Of a stretch of 64,000 bases of DNA, positions 52,369 to 60,769 are shown one piece after another (position 1 is the first letter of the stretch; every line of letters begins with the position of its first letter). The DNA lies in assembly GCA_002433075.1 (NCBI GenBank), contig DJHM01000044.1, forward strand, positions 124,001 through 188,000, in the 5' to 3' direction. The position numbers were made by a program, and so were the translations under genes. The notes beneath the pieces were generated by a model. It was not told the origin of the DNA. It saw nothing but the letters and a program-made list of their open reading frames with translations, and made no database searches. Source of the DNA: Latescibacteria bacterium UBA6620. GTDB lineage: Bacteria > Latescibacterota > UBA2968.

Positions 52369-52394
52369 TAGGGACACGGCATGCCGTGTCCCTA
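52369..52394. repeat. 26-bp palindrome centred on GGCATGCC (copy 3, variant)
   Basis: A perfect palindrome with half-site TAGGGACACGGCA. It differs from copies 1 and 2 by a T-to-A change matched on the other arm (GTC to ACA side), a compensatory pair that keeps the stem. It sits in the gap between the aldolase and PhyH-type genes. Confidence 0.85.
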
Positions 52395-52400
52395 TGGCGT

Positions 52401-53198
52401 TCAGGCTTCATCCAAAATTTCCTGGGTTGCCTGCAGGGCCTCGCCGTAGCCGTTCATCAAGGCGTTCATGTCGTGGATGCAGTTGAGCCACCGTGTTCCT
52501 TTCTCGACTGCGAGGCGCATCGACTCACCAGGATCGACCGCGGTACCCATCGCTTTTCCGGTGTCTCGACACGCGGCACCTACGCGGTCGAATGCCTCCA
52601 GGATCTTGGGGTGGTCGCGGCTGTTGGGCTCACGCTCGATGCCATAGCTGTGCGAGAGATCGCCCGGGCCGATGAACAAGAGATCGATCCCCTCGACGGC
52701 GGCAATGGTTTCAGCGTTCTCCACGCCCTCCGCATCTTCGATCATCACGCCGAGCAGCGTGTTCTGGTTCGCCCGGTCCAGGTACTCCGATTTGGGTTCC
52801 CTGCCAAATTGTGAGTCACGACCCCCACCCATGCCACGCAGGCCCAGCGGCCTGAACTTGGCCGCATGGACGAAGGTTCTTGCTTCCTCGGCGCTCTTGC
52901 AGTGCGGCCAGATCAGGCCGTCGGCGCCGAGCTCAAGGGGCCGCAGGATCTGGTTGTAAGGTCCGTGGGCGAGACGAACGACGAGGTCGATGTCGTGGGC
53001 TCTCGCGGCCAGAATCAGGTTCGACTGGTCACCGAGATCGATGTGAGAATGCTCCGTGTCGACCCAGACGCACTTGAAGCCGGCCAGCGCGATTGCCTCG
53101 ACGACAAAGGTTGAGGCGGTGCGGTTGATTTCGGCGACGGGGATCGTCTCACCCGCACGAAGAGCCGCCTTGGTTGGATTTTGACCATCGTTCGTCAT
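52401..53198 (-). CDS. HpcH/HpaI aldolase family protein
   Basis: A 265-residue class II (metal-dependent) pyruvate aldolase of the HpcH/HpaI family. VDTEHSHIDL, VVRLAHG (Arg), MIEDAEGVEN (metal Glu) and FIGPGDLSHSYG (metal Asp) are present. These enzymes cleave 2-keto-3-deoxy sugar acids or 4-hydroxy-2-ketoacids to pyruvate plus an aldehyde. This would be the natural step after the UxuA-like and mandelate-racemase-like dehydratases in the window. Confidence 0.88.
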   Translation of the reverse strand: MTNDGQNPTKAALRAGETIPVAEINRTASTFVVEAIALAGFKCVWVDTEHSHIDLGDQSNLILAARAHDIDLVVRLAHGPYNQILRPLELGADGLIWPHCKSAEEARTFVHAAKFRPLGLRGMGGGRDSQFGREPKSEYLDRANQNTLLGVMIEDAEGVENAETIAAVEGIDLLFIGPGDLSHSYGIEREPNSRDHPKILEAFDRVGAACRDTGKAMGTAVDPGESMRLAVEKGTRWLNCIHDMNALMNGYGEALQATQEILDEA

Positions 53199-53288
53199 GG
53201 GGTCTCCGATCGATTGGCGTATTCCCGCCTTTGTTAAAAAGCGAATCGCCTGGCCCGTAGGCAGGCGTCCTGCAAACCGTCTGTTCGT

Positions 53289-54287
53289 TCAAGCGTCCCA
53301 TCGGATGGTTGTACCGACGATTGACTTATCGCCTTCGTCCAAACGCCGATAGACATCGGGTAGTTCGTGCCACGCGAATTCGTGAGTGAGCATCGGGGCG
53401 ATGTTCAGCCGGCGCCGCGCCAGCAGGTCCACCGTCAGCGCAAACGATCGGTTTCGCGACCACCGATCGTGGTCGTCGGGATAGGCGTAGGTCGTGACGA
53501 TCCGCAGTCGCTTGCCGAGGAACGGATGGCCGACCGGATTGAAGTCCGGCTGCTGCGTGTGACGGGCAATGACGACGACGGTGCCGTCGATGCCGGTCAC
53601 CTCCATGGCCGTGCGGATTCCGGCCCAGTTGGAGGCCGCCTCGCAGGTGACGTCCGCCCCCGCGCCATCGAACAGGTCGTAGACCCGAGCCACTGCATCC
53701 TCCTCAACCGGACTGGCCGCGAGCCGGGTGCCCATTTCCTCAGCGATGTGCAGTCTCGTGCTATCCGTATCCAGGCTGGCTGTCCGCATTCCGAAGGCGT
53801 TCGCGTAAGCCAGAGCTGAAAGGCCGATGACGCCCTGCCCGACGACGGCTACGTTGCCACCAACCGGCGGTTGCCCCTGCCGAAGGCCCTGATGGGCCAC
53901 CTCGAGGATGTTGATCATCACTGCTTCCTCGTCGGGAATCGTCTCGGGAAGCTTCACGGCGAGATTGGACGGCACCGCGGCATATTCCTTGTGGGGTTCC
54001 GGGACGAAAACGCGCTCGCCCACCGCGAGGTGGTCGACGTTCTTTCCCACTTCCATGACTTCGGCCACCATAGAGTAGCCGTTCTCACAGGGCAACTCGT
54101 AGGGTTTAGTCTCGTGTATGAATTTGCCCGCGTCGTCCACGGCGATGCCGCGGAACACCCTGATCTCCGTGCCGGCGCTGATCGCGGTGACCTTTGCCTT
54201 CACGACAACGCCATCTGTTGGACAAGCTGGCGTTGGACTGTCCACGAATTCTGCCTGTTTCGTTCCCGTAATCAGAAGTTTCTTCAC
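53289..54287 (-). CDS. Zinc-type alcohol dehydrogenase-like (MDR) protein
   Basis: A 332-residue medium-chain dehydrogenase. The GroES-like domain holds SAGTEIRVFRG where catalytic-zinc enzymes have a Cys, and no structural-zinc Cys cluster is present, so the protein is probably zinc-free or has altered metal use. GGNVAVVGQGVIGLSALAYA is the NAD(P)-binding Rossmann motif. It may oxidise a polyol or sugar, like related 2-desacetyl-bacteriochlorophyllide-type enzymes. It is 58 nt downstream of the SDR gene on the same strand. Confidence 0.83.
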   Translation of the reverse strand: MKKLLITGTKQAEFVDSPTPACPTDGVVVKAKVTAISAGTEIRVFRGIAVDDAGKFIHETKPYELPCENGYSMVAEVMEVGKNVDHLAVGERVFVPEPHKEYAAVPSNLAVKLPETIPDEEAVMINILEVAHQGLRQGQPPVGGNVAVVGQGVIGLSALAYANAFGMRTASLDTDSTRLHIAEEMGTRLAASPVEEDAVARVYDLFDGAGADVTCEAASNWAGIRTAMEVTGIDGTVVVIARHTQQPDFNPVGHPFLGKRLRIVTTYAYPDDHDRWSRNRSFALTVDLLARRRLNIAPMLTHEFAWHELPDVYRRLDEGDKSIVGTTIRWDA

Positions 54288-54345
54288 AGTTGGATCATCC
54301 TAGCGGTCGGTTTGGTTGAGGTGGAACGCATTCGGCGGTCATCTT

Positions 54346-55110
54346 TCACTCTTTTGGATCGAACTGCGACGTAAGCTCGATGCCAAGTACACGCTCGGCC
54401 CGCTCCACGTCGAACCGCCGCCTGGCCGAAGGCGCTCCAACGAGATGAAAGACATCGTGACCGGTGTGTTCGATTTCGAGCGCTCTCAAACAAGCCTCGC
54501 CCACGTCATAGCGGTGAATCCAGCTCTTGTCGGCCAGCGCTTGCTTCCATGCCTCATCGCCGTGCTTGCTCCTGCGACGTTCGAGATCCACGATGTCTCC
54601 AAGGCGGAGCGTGATGACATTCAGGCCGTGAAGCGTTACGAACCAGCCGCACACTTCCTCCTGCAGTCGCTTCGTGAGATCGTAGATGCTGCCAGCGCCC
54701 GCATAAGGTGTGTTGCGATCCACAAACACCCCCGGCGGGTGATCGACGTGCGTCTCGGCCGCGGCGATCTGGATGACCCGACCTACGCCAACCTGACGTG
54801 CCGCCTCCAGAACGTTGTAGGTGCCGCGGACATTGACATCCACGGGGACCGGATCGCCCGGCTTGTAGAGACCACGTACGACCGTGCTGGCTACGGCAGC
54901 ATGGATGATGGCATCCTGTCCCTTGACGGACGATAGAATCTGCTCGAAGCTGGTGACACTGCCGAAGGTCACTTCGCCGTGGAAGTCGAGGTCTTCCCGA
55001 GGGACCTCAACCGATTCCAGATCGAATGCCTGCACGGTGTGGTGCCGGCTCACCACCTCCGTCAGTGCCTTCCCCAGCCAGCCCAGCCCACCCGTAATCA
55101 GGACGTTCAT
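54346..55110 (-). CDS. NAD-dependent epimerase/dehydratase (extended SDR)
   Basis: A 254-residue SDR protein. VLITGGLGWLGKAL is the NAD-binding GxxGxxG motif, HAAVASTVVRG the mid-region, and YDLTKRLQEE the YxxxK catalytic pair. Length is short for a sugar-nucleotide epimerase and fits smaller uronate-dehydrogenase-like members. It follows the GH84-type gene by 9 nt and precedes the MDR gene, suggesting oxidation or epimerisation of a sugar released by that hydrolase. Confidence 0.85.
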   Translation of the reverse strand: MNVLITGGLGWLGKALTEVVSRHHTVQAFDLESVEVPREDLDFHGEVTFGSVTSFEQILSSVKGQDAIIHAAVASTVVRGLYKPGDPVPVDVNVRGTYNVLEAARQVGVGRVIQIAAAETHVDHPPGVFVDRNTPYAGAGSIYDLTKRLQEEVCGWFVTLHGLNVITLRLGDIVDLERRRSKHGDEAWKQALADKSWIHRYDVGEACLRALEIEHTGHDVFHLVGAPSARRRFDVERAERVLGIELTSQFDPKE

Positions 55111-55119
55111 CCGCGCCTC

Positions 55120-56196
55120 CTATTCGGTCAGACAAGCAGAGTCGAATTCGTAACACTCCTGGAGCCATTCCACGATCTCCTGGGCAAAAGGCGACTGGAA
55201 GCCGGAGTACCTTTCGATCCATTGACGCTTCCGATCATCGCCGATTCCGTCCAGGCCTTGCTTCTCGAAGATCCGAGCGTCCTTGAGGAGGGACTCAGCA
55301 AGATCCGCGTGACAGAGCGCCTTTGCCGAATCTGCAGATGCGGTGCGTGGATCGTATCGATCCCGAAGGTCATAGCTCCTGGCAAGCGTCCGGATTGGAA
55401 TCTGAGACAGCCACGCCTGATTCATCGGGTTCACGGCGTGACCGGTTGTCCATTCCGCCATCTGAAAAGGTCGGTTTTCGTATGCGCTGAGATACAAACG
55501 TCGAGACCGCTTCTCACTGTCGTTTACGGGGTAGTTGTCCCAGATGAACGGCTTACGACCCAATCGCTCAGCTGCTTCTTTCAGGTGGTCTTCCGGGTAC
55601 TCCGTCGAGCAGACCTCAGGCCCGGTCCAGAAAATGTCCACGTCAGGGTCGATGTTCGCCCCCAGTTCTTCCCAATACCCTTCCGGCATGGGACCGAAAA
55701 CCTTCTCCAGAATAGGGTCGAGCGTGTAATACGTCGGACAGAGGATAAAGCGACGTGCTGTGCTTCGATCCGCGATCCACTTGAAGACCTCGGCTTGCGT
55801 CTCTGCCAGACGGGGAACGTCGCCCTTCATGTCGTCGAGAAGAACGCACAGGATGTCCGGATCGAGACGATTGATGGCCTCGACTTTCTGATGTAGAGCC
55901 TGCCTGGCGGAGTCGTCGAATGTGCGGTAGATCTCGAACGGGCTGAAACCGATGCCCAGGGCCACGCCGTTTTCCTTATAGGCTGCCGACAACCTCATTA
56001 AGCTTTGCATCTGCTCTGGTGGCCATTCGTCGCGCCACTTTCGTCTCAAGTAGGCATCGCTTTTGGGGGCGTAGATGTAGAAGCCGAATCCGTTTTCCTT
56101 CAGAAAGTCGACGTAGGCCTCCCGTGCTTCCCAGCTCCACGGTCGTCCGTAGAAACCTTCGATGACGCCTCGGATGAATGGAAGTGTCACGGTCAC
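55120..56196 (-). CDS. GH84-type beta-N-acetylglucosaminidase
   Basis: A 358-residue protein matching the catalytic barrel of GH84 (O-GlcNAcase/hyaluronidase-like). RGVIEGFYGRPWSWEAR and FYIYAPKSDAYLRRKWR are the family signature. LLDDMKGDVP carries the adjacent Asp pair of substrate-assisted catalysis. No signal peptide and no extra carbohydrate-binding domain are seen, so it is a compact cytoplasmic form. It should remove N-acetylglucosamine-like residues. It heads the SDR/MDR genes and follows a PhyH-type gene by 70 nt. Confidence 0.88.
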   Translation of the reverse strand: MTVTLPFIRGVIEGFYGRPWSWEAREAYVDFLKENGFGFYIYAPKSDAYLRRKWRDEWPPEQMQSLMRLSAAYKENGVALGIGFSPFEIYRTFDDSARQALHQKVEAINRLDPDILCVLLDDMKGDVPRLAETQAEVFKWIADRSTARRFILCPTYYTLDPILEKVFGPMPEGYWEELGANIDPDVDIFWTGPEVCSTEYPEDHLKEAAERLGRKPFIWDNYPVNDSEKRSRRLYLSAYENRPFQMAEWTTGHAVNPMNQAWLSQIPIRTLARSYDLRDRYDPRTASADSAKALCHADLAESLLKDARIFEKQGLDGIGDDRKRQWIERYSGFQSPFAQEIVEWLQECYEFDSACLTE

Positions 56197-56266
56197 TCTG
56201 AGCAGTCGATGTCGATCGCCAGCGCTCCGTCGTGCCGGGTATCAAGCTGCGGGGTTTTCGCCACCG

Positions 56267-57037
56267 TTACTCCAGGCCCAGCTCAACCCACTTGGAAGCC
56301 AGTCGGCTGATACGTGGATTCTCGCTCTGAAGAAAAGCATCGGTAAAGGCGCGTCCAGGCTGGCTGTATTGGAGGTTCTCGATGTTTCGCAGGACGCCGT
56401 CGTAGTTGTCCTTCATCATCTGGACATGCACTTCCGAAGTAGGTTCGGGGACGAAGTTCAAGGCGAGCTGTCGCCGACCGACATGGCCGCCGAAAGAGGC
56501 GTGCCAGGTGTTCATGTCGGCGAACAGAACGTCGCCAGGCTTTGATTCCACCAAACAGCTTGGAATCTCGGTGCCGGGTCGGTCCGATTGCGCGATTGGT
56601 CGGACGTCATCGTGGTAGGGAAGGCGGTGGGAACCCGGAATCACGCGAAGGCATCCGGCGTCGGCCGTCAGAGGGTCGAGGTAGAGATGAACCTTCATGG
56701 GCCGGTAATTGAGGCGCGTACCGTCGGGATGCCACTGGGTGTCGCCGACGTGAAGGTTGCCTTCCGAGCAGAGCCAGAGGAACCCCTCGCCGAGGAGGGC
56801 CTCGACCGTGTTGTAGATTCGATCGTCGGCCACCAGATCGGTGAAGCGCGGCTCGAGCTCGGCGATACTATAGAGCGATTGCCGGCTTTCGCCCGGAAAA
56901 GGAGCATCGTCTCTTTCCGCATCGAGCCAGTGGTCGAATCGCTCGCTGATCACGGCCATCTCTTCTTCGTTGAACAGCCTGGGAAGAAAGAGGTAACCGA
57001 AGGTGTGGAAGAAGGATTTCTGGTCCTGAGTAATCAT
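56267..57037 (-). CDS. Phytanoyl-CoA dioxygenase family protein
   Basis: A ~256-residue PhyH-type oxygenase starting MITQDQKSFFHTFGYLFLPR, the usual family N-terminus. DTQWHPDGT gives the HxD ligands, GCLRVIPGSHRLPYHDD the core, and ADMNTWHASFGG the distal His with Arg in GRRQLAL. An ORF extension to 57268 has no family match, so ATG 57037 is chosen. It is the first gene after a MITE-like element, and is probably co-transcribed with the GH84-type gene. Confidence 0.87.
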   Translation of the reverse strand: MITQDQKSFFHTFGYLFLPRLFNEEEMAVISERFDHWLDAERDDAPFPGESRQSLYSIAELEPRFTDLVADDRIYNTVEALLGEGFLWLCSEGNLHVGDTQWHPDGTRLNYRPMKVHLYLDPLTADAGCLRVIPGSHRLPYHDDVRPIAQSDRPGTEIPSCLVESKPGDVLFADMNTWHASFGGHVGRRQLALNFVPEPTSEVHVQMMKDNYDGVLRNIENLQYSQPGRAFTDAFLQSENPRISRLASKWVELGLE

Positions 57038-57262
57038 ATCCGGTTCTCTGGGGATTCTGCCTGGTCCATTGTGTCTGAGAGATGCCGTGCTCGTGCGGAA
57101 GTATAATTCAGTGAGATACGGCGTGTCGAGTGACTTCAGGAGCGAAGCGGTGTAACCTCTTTCGGCCTCTTCTCGATCTTGGCCTGTTCGGTGCTCATGG
57201 AGGTGCTCCCGATAGTCGTGAGCTCTGCTCGCGCCAATGATCGAAGAATTCGTTCCCCCGGT

Positions 57263-57456
57263 TGTCATCTCGAACCCGACTCGAACCCCGCGGAGTGGGC
57301 CTGGTCACGGGTGAGAGATCCTTGCGTGAGATTGAATACCGATATCTCTTCGCGTGGAACCGCACTTCCTTCCCATCGATTTCGTACAGGGATCTCTCCA
57401 CGGTGGTGATTTCGGTTTCCTGGAATAGAGAATCGTGAATCCGTGTCGAGATGACA
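57263..57456. mobile_element. MITE-like element with 11-bp terminal inverted repeats
   Basis: A 194-bp non-coding element bounded by perfect 11-bp inverted repeats, TGTCATCTCGA (57263-57273) and TCGAGATGACA (57446-57456). An inner pair of related arms (GTGAGAGATCC and GGGATCTCTCCAC) makes the RNA or ssDNA foldable. It fills most of the 431-nt gap between the amidohydrolase and PhyH-type genes. No transposase gene is present; it is probably moved in trans or is a relic. Confidence 0.7.
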
Positions 57457-57468
57457 GAAGGGCTTGAG

Positions 57469-58344
57469 TTATCGATCGAAAAAGAAGGCGCTTGCGGTTC
57501 CGCAGAGAATCCAGTCGGCATCCGACGCACTGAGGAAGTCAGCGTTACGGATCAGGTCGATCGATGCGACGAAATCTCGCATCGGGTCCTTCATTTCGAT
57601 CGGGCCGCCGCTATCGCTTTCCCACATGCAGCGATCGGGACCGAAGGCGTCCACGACTCGCTGGATCATCGGGAGCAGATCGTGGAACGGCGCCATGCCG
57701 TCGCCGATCCCGTGGACGGGTCCGAGCTTCACCATCACGCGAGGATGACGGGCGAGTCGGCAGAGGGTCTTCAACTGTTCCTCAGGGAAGGCGCTGTCGC
57801 GGATATGCACACCGCCCACGTGGTCTAGGATGACGGGGGTGTCGGGGAAGCGCTCACACGTCCGGTCGATCGAGGGCAGATCTGCAGGACCGGTGAGGAA
57901 GCTGATGGCGAGGTTTTCGTCCCCGCCCGTCGCGAACATTCGTTCGTAGCTTTCCTGATCCAGCCAGCGATCCGATTGTCCCCACTGAGGCTGCGCACCC
58001 CTGCCTCTGACCCTGAATGCGTAGATTCCGTGTTCGGCCAGCGCCTTCATCTGTTCGCCCGGGTCTGCGAGCGATACGTCACTGATAGCGGGAACGATCC
58101 CGGTCCCGACGAAGGTGGCGGGATCGGACGCGATCAGGTCGATGATGTAACTGTGGTCCAGGCCGTACCAAGTCATCTGCACCAGGTTGATCCGGACTCG
58201 CCCGACTAGTCGGCTGTAAGCGAAGTGATCGTCGGGGGTGAAGGAGGGATGCCAGAGGTCGTTGGTCGTGAAGCCCGGCGCCAGGGGGTAGCGATCGTGA
58301 TCGGGGCTCCAGACGTGGATGTGAGCGTCGACGATGTCCGGCAT
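57469..58344 (-). CDS. Amidohydrolase family protein (COG3618 type)
   Basis: A 291-residue TIM-barrel amidohydrolase-2. DAHIHVWSPDHDRYP is the N-terminal HxH metal motif, VILDHVGGVH and MWESDSGGP the later His and Asp, and ILCGTASAFFF the end block. Members hydrolyse lactones such as fuconolactone or decarboxylate aromatic acids. It ends 13 nt from the MITE-like element and follows the uncharacterised gene by 4 nt, so it is probably in its operon. Confidence 0.86.
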   Translation of the reverse strand: MPDIVDAHIHVWSPDHDRYPLAPGFTTNDLWHPSFTPDDHFAYSRLVGRVRINLVQMTWYGLDHSYIIDLIASDPATFVGTGIVPAISDVSLADPGEQMKALAEHGIYAFRVRGRGAQPQWGQSDRWLDQESYERMFATGGDENLAISFLTGPADLPSIDRTCERFPDTPVILDHVGGVHIRDSAFPEEQLKTLCRLARHPRVMVKLGPVHGIGDGMAPFHDLLPMIQRVVDAFGPDRCMWESDSGGPIEMKDPMRDFVASIDLIRNADFLSASDADWILCGTASAFFFDR

Positions 58345-58348
58345 CTAG

Positions 58349-59242
58349 CTAACGGACGAACCAGCGGATGGCGTGGCGCGATTCGCGATCGGCGAACGCG
58401 AGTGAATAGGGATCGCATCGACGGTAGACCACGTGCCCGTCGGTTCGCGACACGAGCCAGCCGAAGTCCCATTCGTTGCTTCGGTAGACCATGGGGATGC
58501 CGGGAGCGACGCGGGCGACGGGATGGGACCCCCCGATGAAGAGCTTCCGATCGAGGTAATAGTAGCAGGAACCGATCTCGATGAAGACTTCGTGATCGAG
58601 GACTTCGGCTTCGTTCAGGTCGGAACAGAGGCCGCGAACAGCGATTTTGACCGCGCATCCGTCGGAAAAGGCGGCTCCCAGGTCGTCGATCGATCCCGAT
58701 TGGACACAGCCGTCCGCGTCGTGCGACAGCACTTCCTCCCACGAGTTGCACACGTAGTACTCGAACTCCTCGAAGTCGTAAACAAAGTTGGTACTCGGTG
58801 CGTTTGTCTCGCCGTCCCACGCGTCGATCTGGTGAAACTTGGGCATGTCGACGTGGTCCTGCGGCGTCGAGGTGCCCACCGTTCCAGTGGTCGGGACACC
58901 ATCCAGGTGGGGGCGCGCGATGGCCTGGTTTCCGTCCTGGTTGTAGAGGAAGAAGGACATCGAGGGTCTGGGACCGAACCCATCGGGCAGAGCCACGGGT
59001 TGGCGCAGATTCATGATACCTGCGACCCATCGATCCTCGATCAGGTAGGTTACGCCGAATTCGGCGACCTCTCGTACCCGTTCCGTGCTGTCGGAGTTGA
59101 TGTCGATGTGCTCGTTGTGGACGAATTCAGTGCGGATGCGTAGATCGCTGCCGTTCCGGATCGCATTGGCAAGCGCTTGCTCGCTTCCGGAGACGAGCCG
59201 GCGATCAGAATCGAGTTTCAGTTCGCAGGTCCAGTTCAGCAA
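58349..59242 (-). CDS. Conserved-looking protein of unknown function
   Basis: A ~297-residue protein with no family recognised. A TTG start at 59242 is proposed because GGGAGG lies six bases before it; an ATG at 59320 is in frame but its purine-rich site directly abuts the start. Tryptophan/aromatic-rich segments (FVYDFEEFEYYVCNSWEE, GSCYYYLDRKLFIGG, RSNEWDFGWLVSRTDGHV) suggest a beta-rich soluble fold. It is packed between the beta-lactamase-like hydrolase and the amidohydrolase (84- and 4-nt gaps), so it likely works with them. Confidence 0.65.
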   Translation of the reverse strand: MLNWTCELKLDSDRRLVSGSEQALANAIRNGSDLRIRTEFVHNEHIDINSDSTERVREVAEFGVTYLIEDRWVAGIMNLRQPVALPDGFGPRPSMSFFLYNQDGNQAIARPHLDGVPTTGTVGTSTPQDHVDMPKFHQIDAWDGETNAPSTNFVYDFEEFEYYVCNSWEEVLSHDADGCVQSGSIDDLGAAFSDGCAVKIAVRGLCSDLNEAEVLDHEVFIEIGSCYYYLDRKLFIGGSHPVARVAPGIPMVYRSNEWDFGWLVSRTDGHVVYRRCDPYSLAFADRESRHAIRWFVR

Positions 59243-59326
59243 GGTGTTCCTCCCGATCTTTTCCTGGCCAGGAGGCCAGTCTTTGCTGTGAGGGTAGGAG
59301 CGGCCTTCGGCCGCGAACATCCTTCT

Positions 59327-60427
59327 CTAAGTCCCCGGTACCCGCACAGGTCCGACAAAGAACTCCTCCGGCAGGAAGCTCTTCGTCTCCGTGGCGTGCT
59401 TGTAATCGATGCCCTCGGTTGTGACGACGCCCATGGCGGTCAGGTACTTGCTCTCGCCGCTCGACCCGCTCTTGTTCCCGCCGCTGTGGCCGCGCAACCA
59501 TGCGGGGTCGATGACCTGCTCACCTTTCCAAATGCCCTGTGTCGCGTTCAGGTGACCGAAACGAGCAAAGTCGGATGCGCTGATGACGACCCAGCCCGGG
59601 CCGCTTCGGACGGGGATTCCGTCGATCTCGAAGGGCGGGTCGAGGTATGTGTACGAGTCGGGAATCGTGGGGTAGAGGTACTTCTGTTCCCTGATGTAGC
59701 TCCCCGTCAGCCACTTCCAACGTTCAGCGGGGATGCCGATTCGATCGAAGAGGCGTTCTTGAAGGACGTCCTTTATATCGCGATTCCACACGTGGGTGAG
59801 CGCCTGACCGAGCCGCCAGAATCCGGCGCTGCTGTAGTGTCCCTGCGTACCAGGCTCGACGTGGGCGTAGCAGTCGTAGAAGGGGTCACCGGTCCAGTTC
59901 GCCCACTCGACAACACCTGGTTGGGCGACCGCCTCCTCGAGGCCCGTGCGTTTTTCCGACCATCGGATACCGACTTCCATGGGGAACCCTCCGTAGTGTA
60001 GGGATTCGTGTTTCGGCCCGATGAGGTGTCGCCACGTCAGCTTCTGGTGGTGGCCGTGGGTGAGGTCCTTGTGGGGGTGCGAGAGTTGGCCCTCCCCAGT
60101 CCAGGAGGTATGGATCGGCTCGTCAGGATCGATCAGGCCATCCTCGACTGCAAAGCCGAGGACCGCCCACGTGAACGCCTTTCCGACGGAGGCGGTCTGA
60201 TGACGATAGTGTCGATCGCCCCAGGCGTGGACCAGATAACCGCCTCGGGTGATGACGGCGCCGTAGTTGTCTCCCGAGTGTTCCTCCCCGCCGAAAGACG
60301 CACCGTTGACCTGCAAGCTTTCGATGAATGCATCGAACTTCCCGGGATCGAGACCCGCCTCTTCGGGCGTAATCTGGATCCAGTCGTCTTCAGGAAAGGT
60401 CACCCAGTCGGGAAGTTGGAACGTCAT
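59327..60427 (-). CDS. Serine hydrolase, class C beta-lactamase-like
   Basis: A ~366-residue protein of the beta-lactamase/EstB family. TASVGKAFTW contains the SxxK nucleophile pair and GHYSSAGFWR the Tyr motif (YSS in place of YxN). There is no signal peptide, unlike true beta-lactamases, so it is probably a cytoplasmic esterase or peptidase. The ATG at 60427 is chosen; in-frame GTG 60439 and TTG 60466 are possible. It is the first gene of the operon that runs down to the amidohydrolase. Confidence 0.83.
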   Translation of the reverse strand: MTFQLPDWVTFPEDDWIQITPEEAGLDPGKFDAFIESLQVNGASFGGEEHSGDNYGAVITRGGYLVHAWGDRHYRHQTASVGKAFTWAVLGFAVEDGLIDPDEPIHTSWTGEGQLSHPHKDLTHGHHQKLTWRHLIGPKHESLHYGGFPMEVGIRWSEKRTGLEEAVAQPGVVEWANWTGDPFYDCYAHVEPGTQGHYSSAGFWRLGQALTHVWNRDIKDVLQERLFDRIGIPAERWKWLTGSYIREQKYLYPTIPDSYTYLDPPFEIDGIPVRSGPGWVVISASDFARFGHLNATQGIWKGEQVIDPAWLRGHSGGNKSGSSGESKYLTAMGVVTTEGIDYKHATETKSFLPEEFFVGPVRVPGT

Positions 60428-60544
60428 TCCATGACTCACTTTAACTAACGAATTGAGAGTGGGCAACGGTGGGGTAGCTCACTGATCCTCTGATAGGACA
60501 AGATTTGCACCGAAGCGTCTATGCTTATTTGCGGGTGAAGCTTA

Positions 60545-60657
60545 TTGTCACCCCGGTATGCTTCTGGGCCGGGGTCCATTCTCATCTCGCGATATAAAAT
60601 GGGTCCCGGTTCTCGCCAAACGGGCTGCGCTCAAACAGTGCTCGCCCGGGATGACAA
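60545..60657. mobile_element. Palindromic MITE-like element with TTGTCA ends
   Basis: The gap 60428-60769 holds a ~113-bp element with near-perfect terminal inverted repeats, TTGTCACCCCGG (60545-60556) and CCGGGATGACAA (60646-60657), 11 of 12 positions matching. Inner arms GGGTCCATT and AATGGGTCCC are also complementary. No ORF is credible. The rest of the gap shows nothing else. Confidence 0.65.
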
Positions 60658-60769
60658 ACGGTTTTCCTGCTGCTTGTTATTGACTACGACCCTCACTTCT
60701 CCGGGCGATCCCGAATTGAAGTTGGCGACTATCAGGTGTTGGTGCGGCCGCAGGAGATGCGATCGGACC

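Noticed and set aside
57195..57530. A 111-codon minus-strand ORF over the MITE
   Set aside because: It is almost wholly inside the element with inverted repeats and the neighbouring gene's 3' end, so it is not a separate gene.
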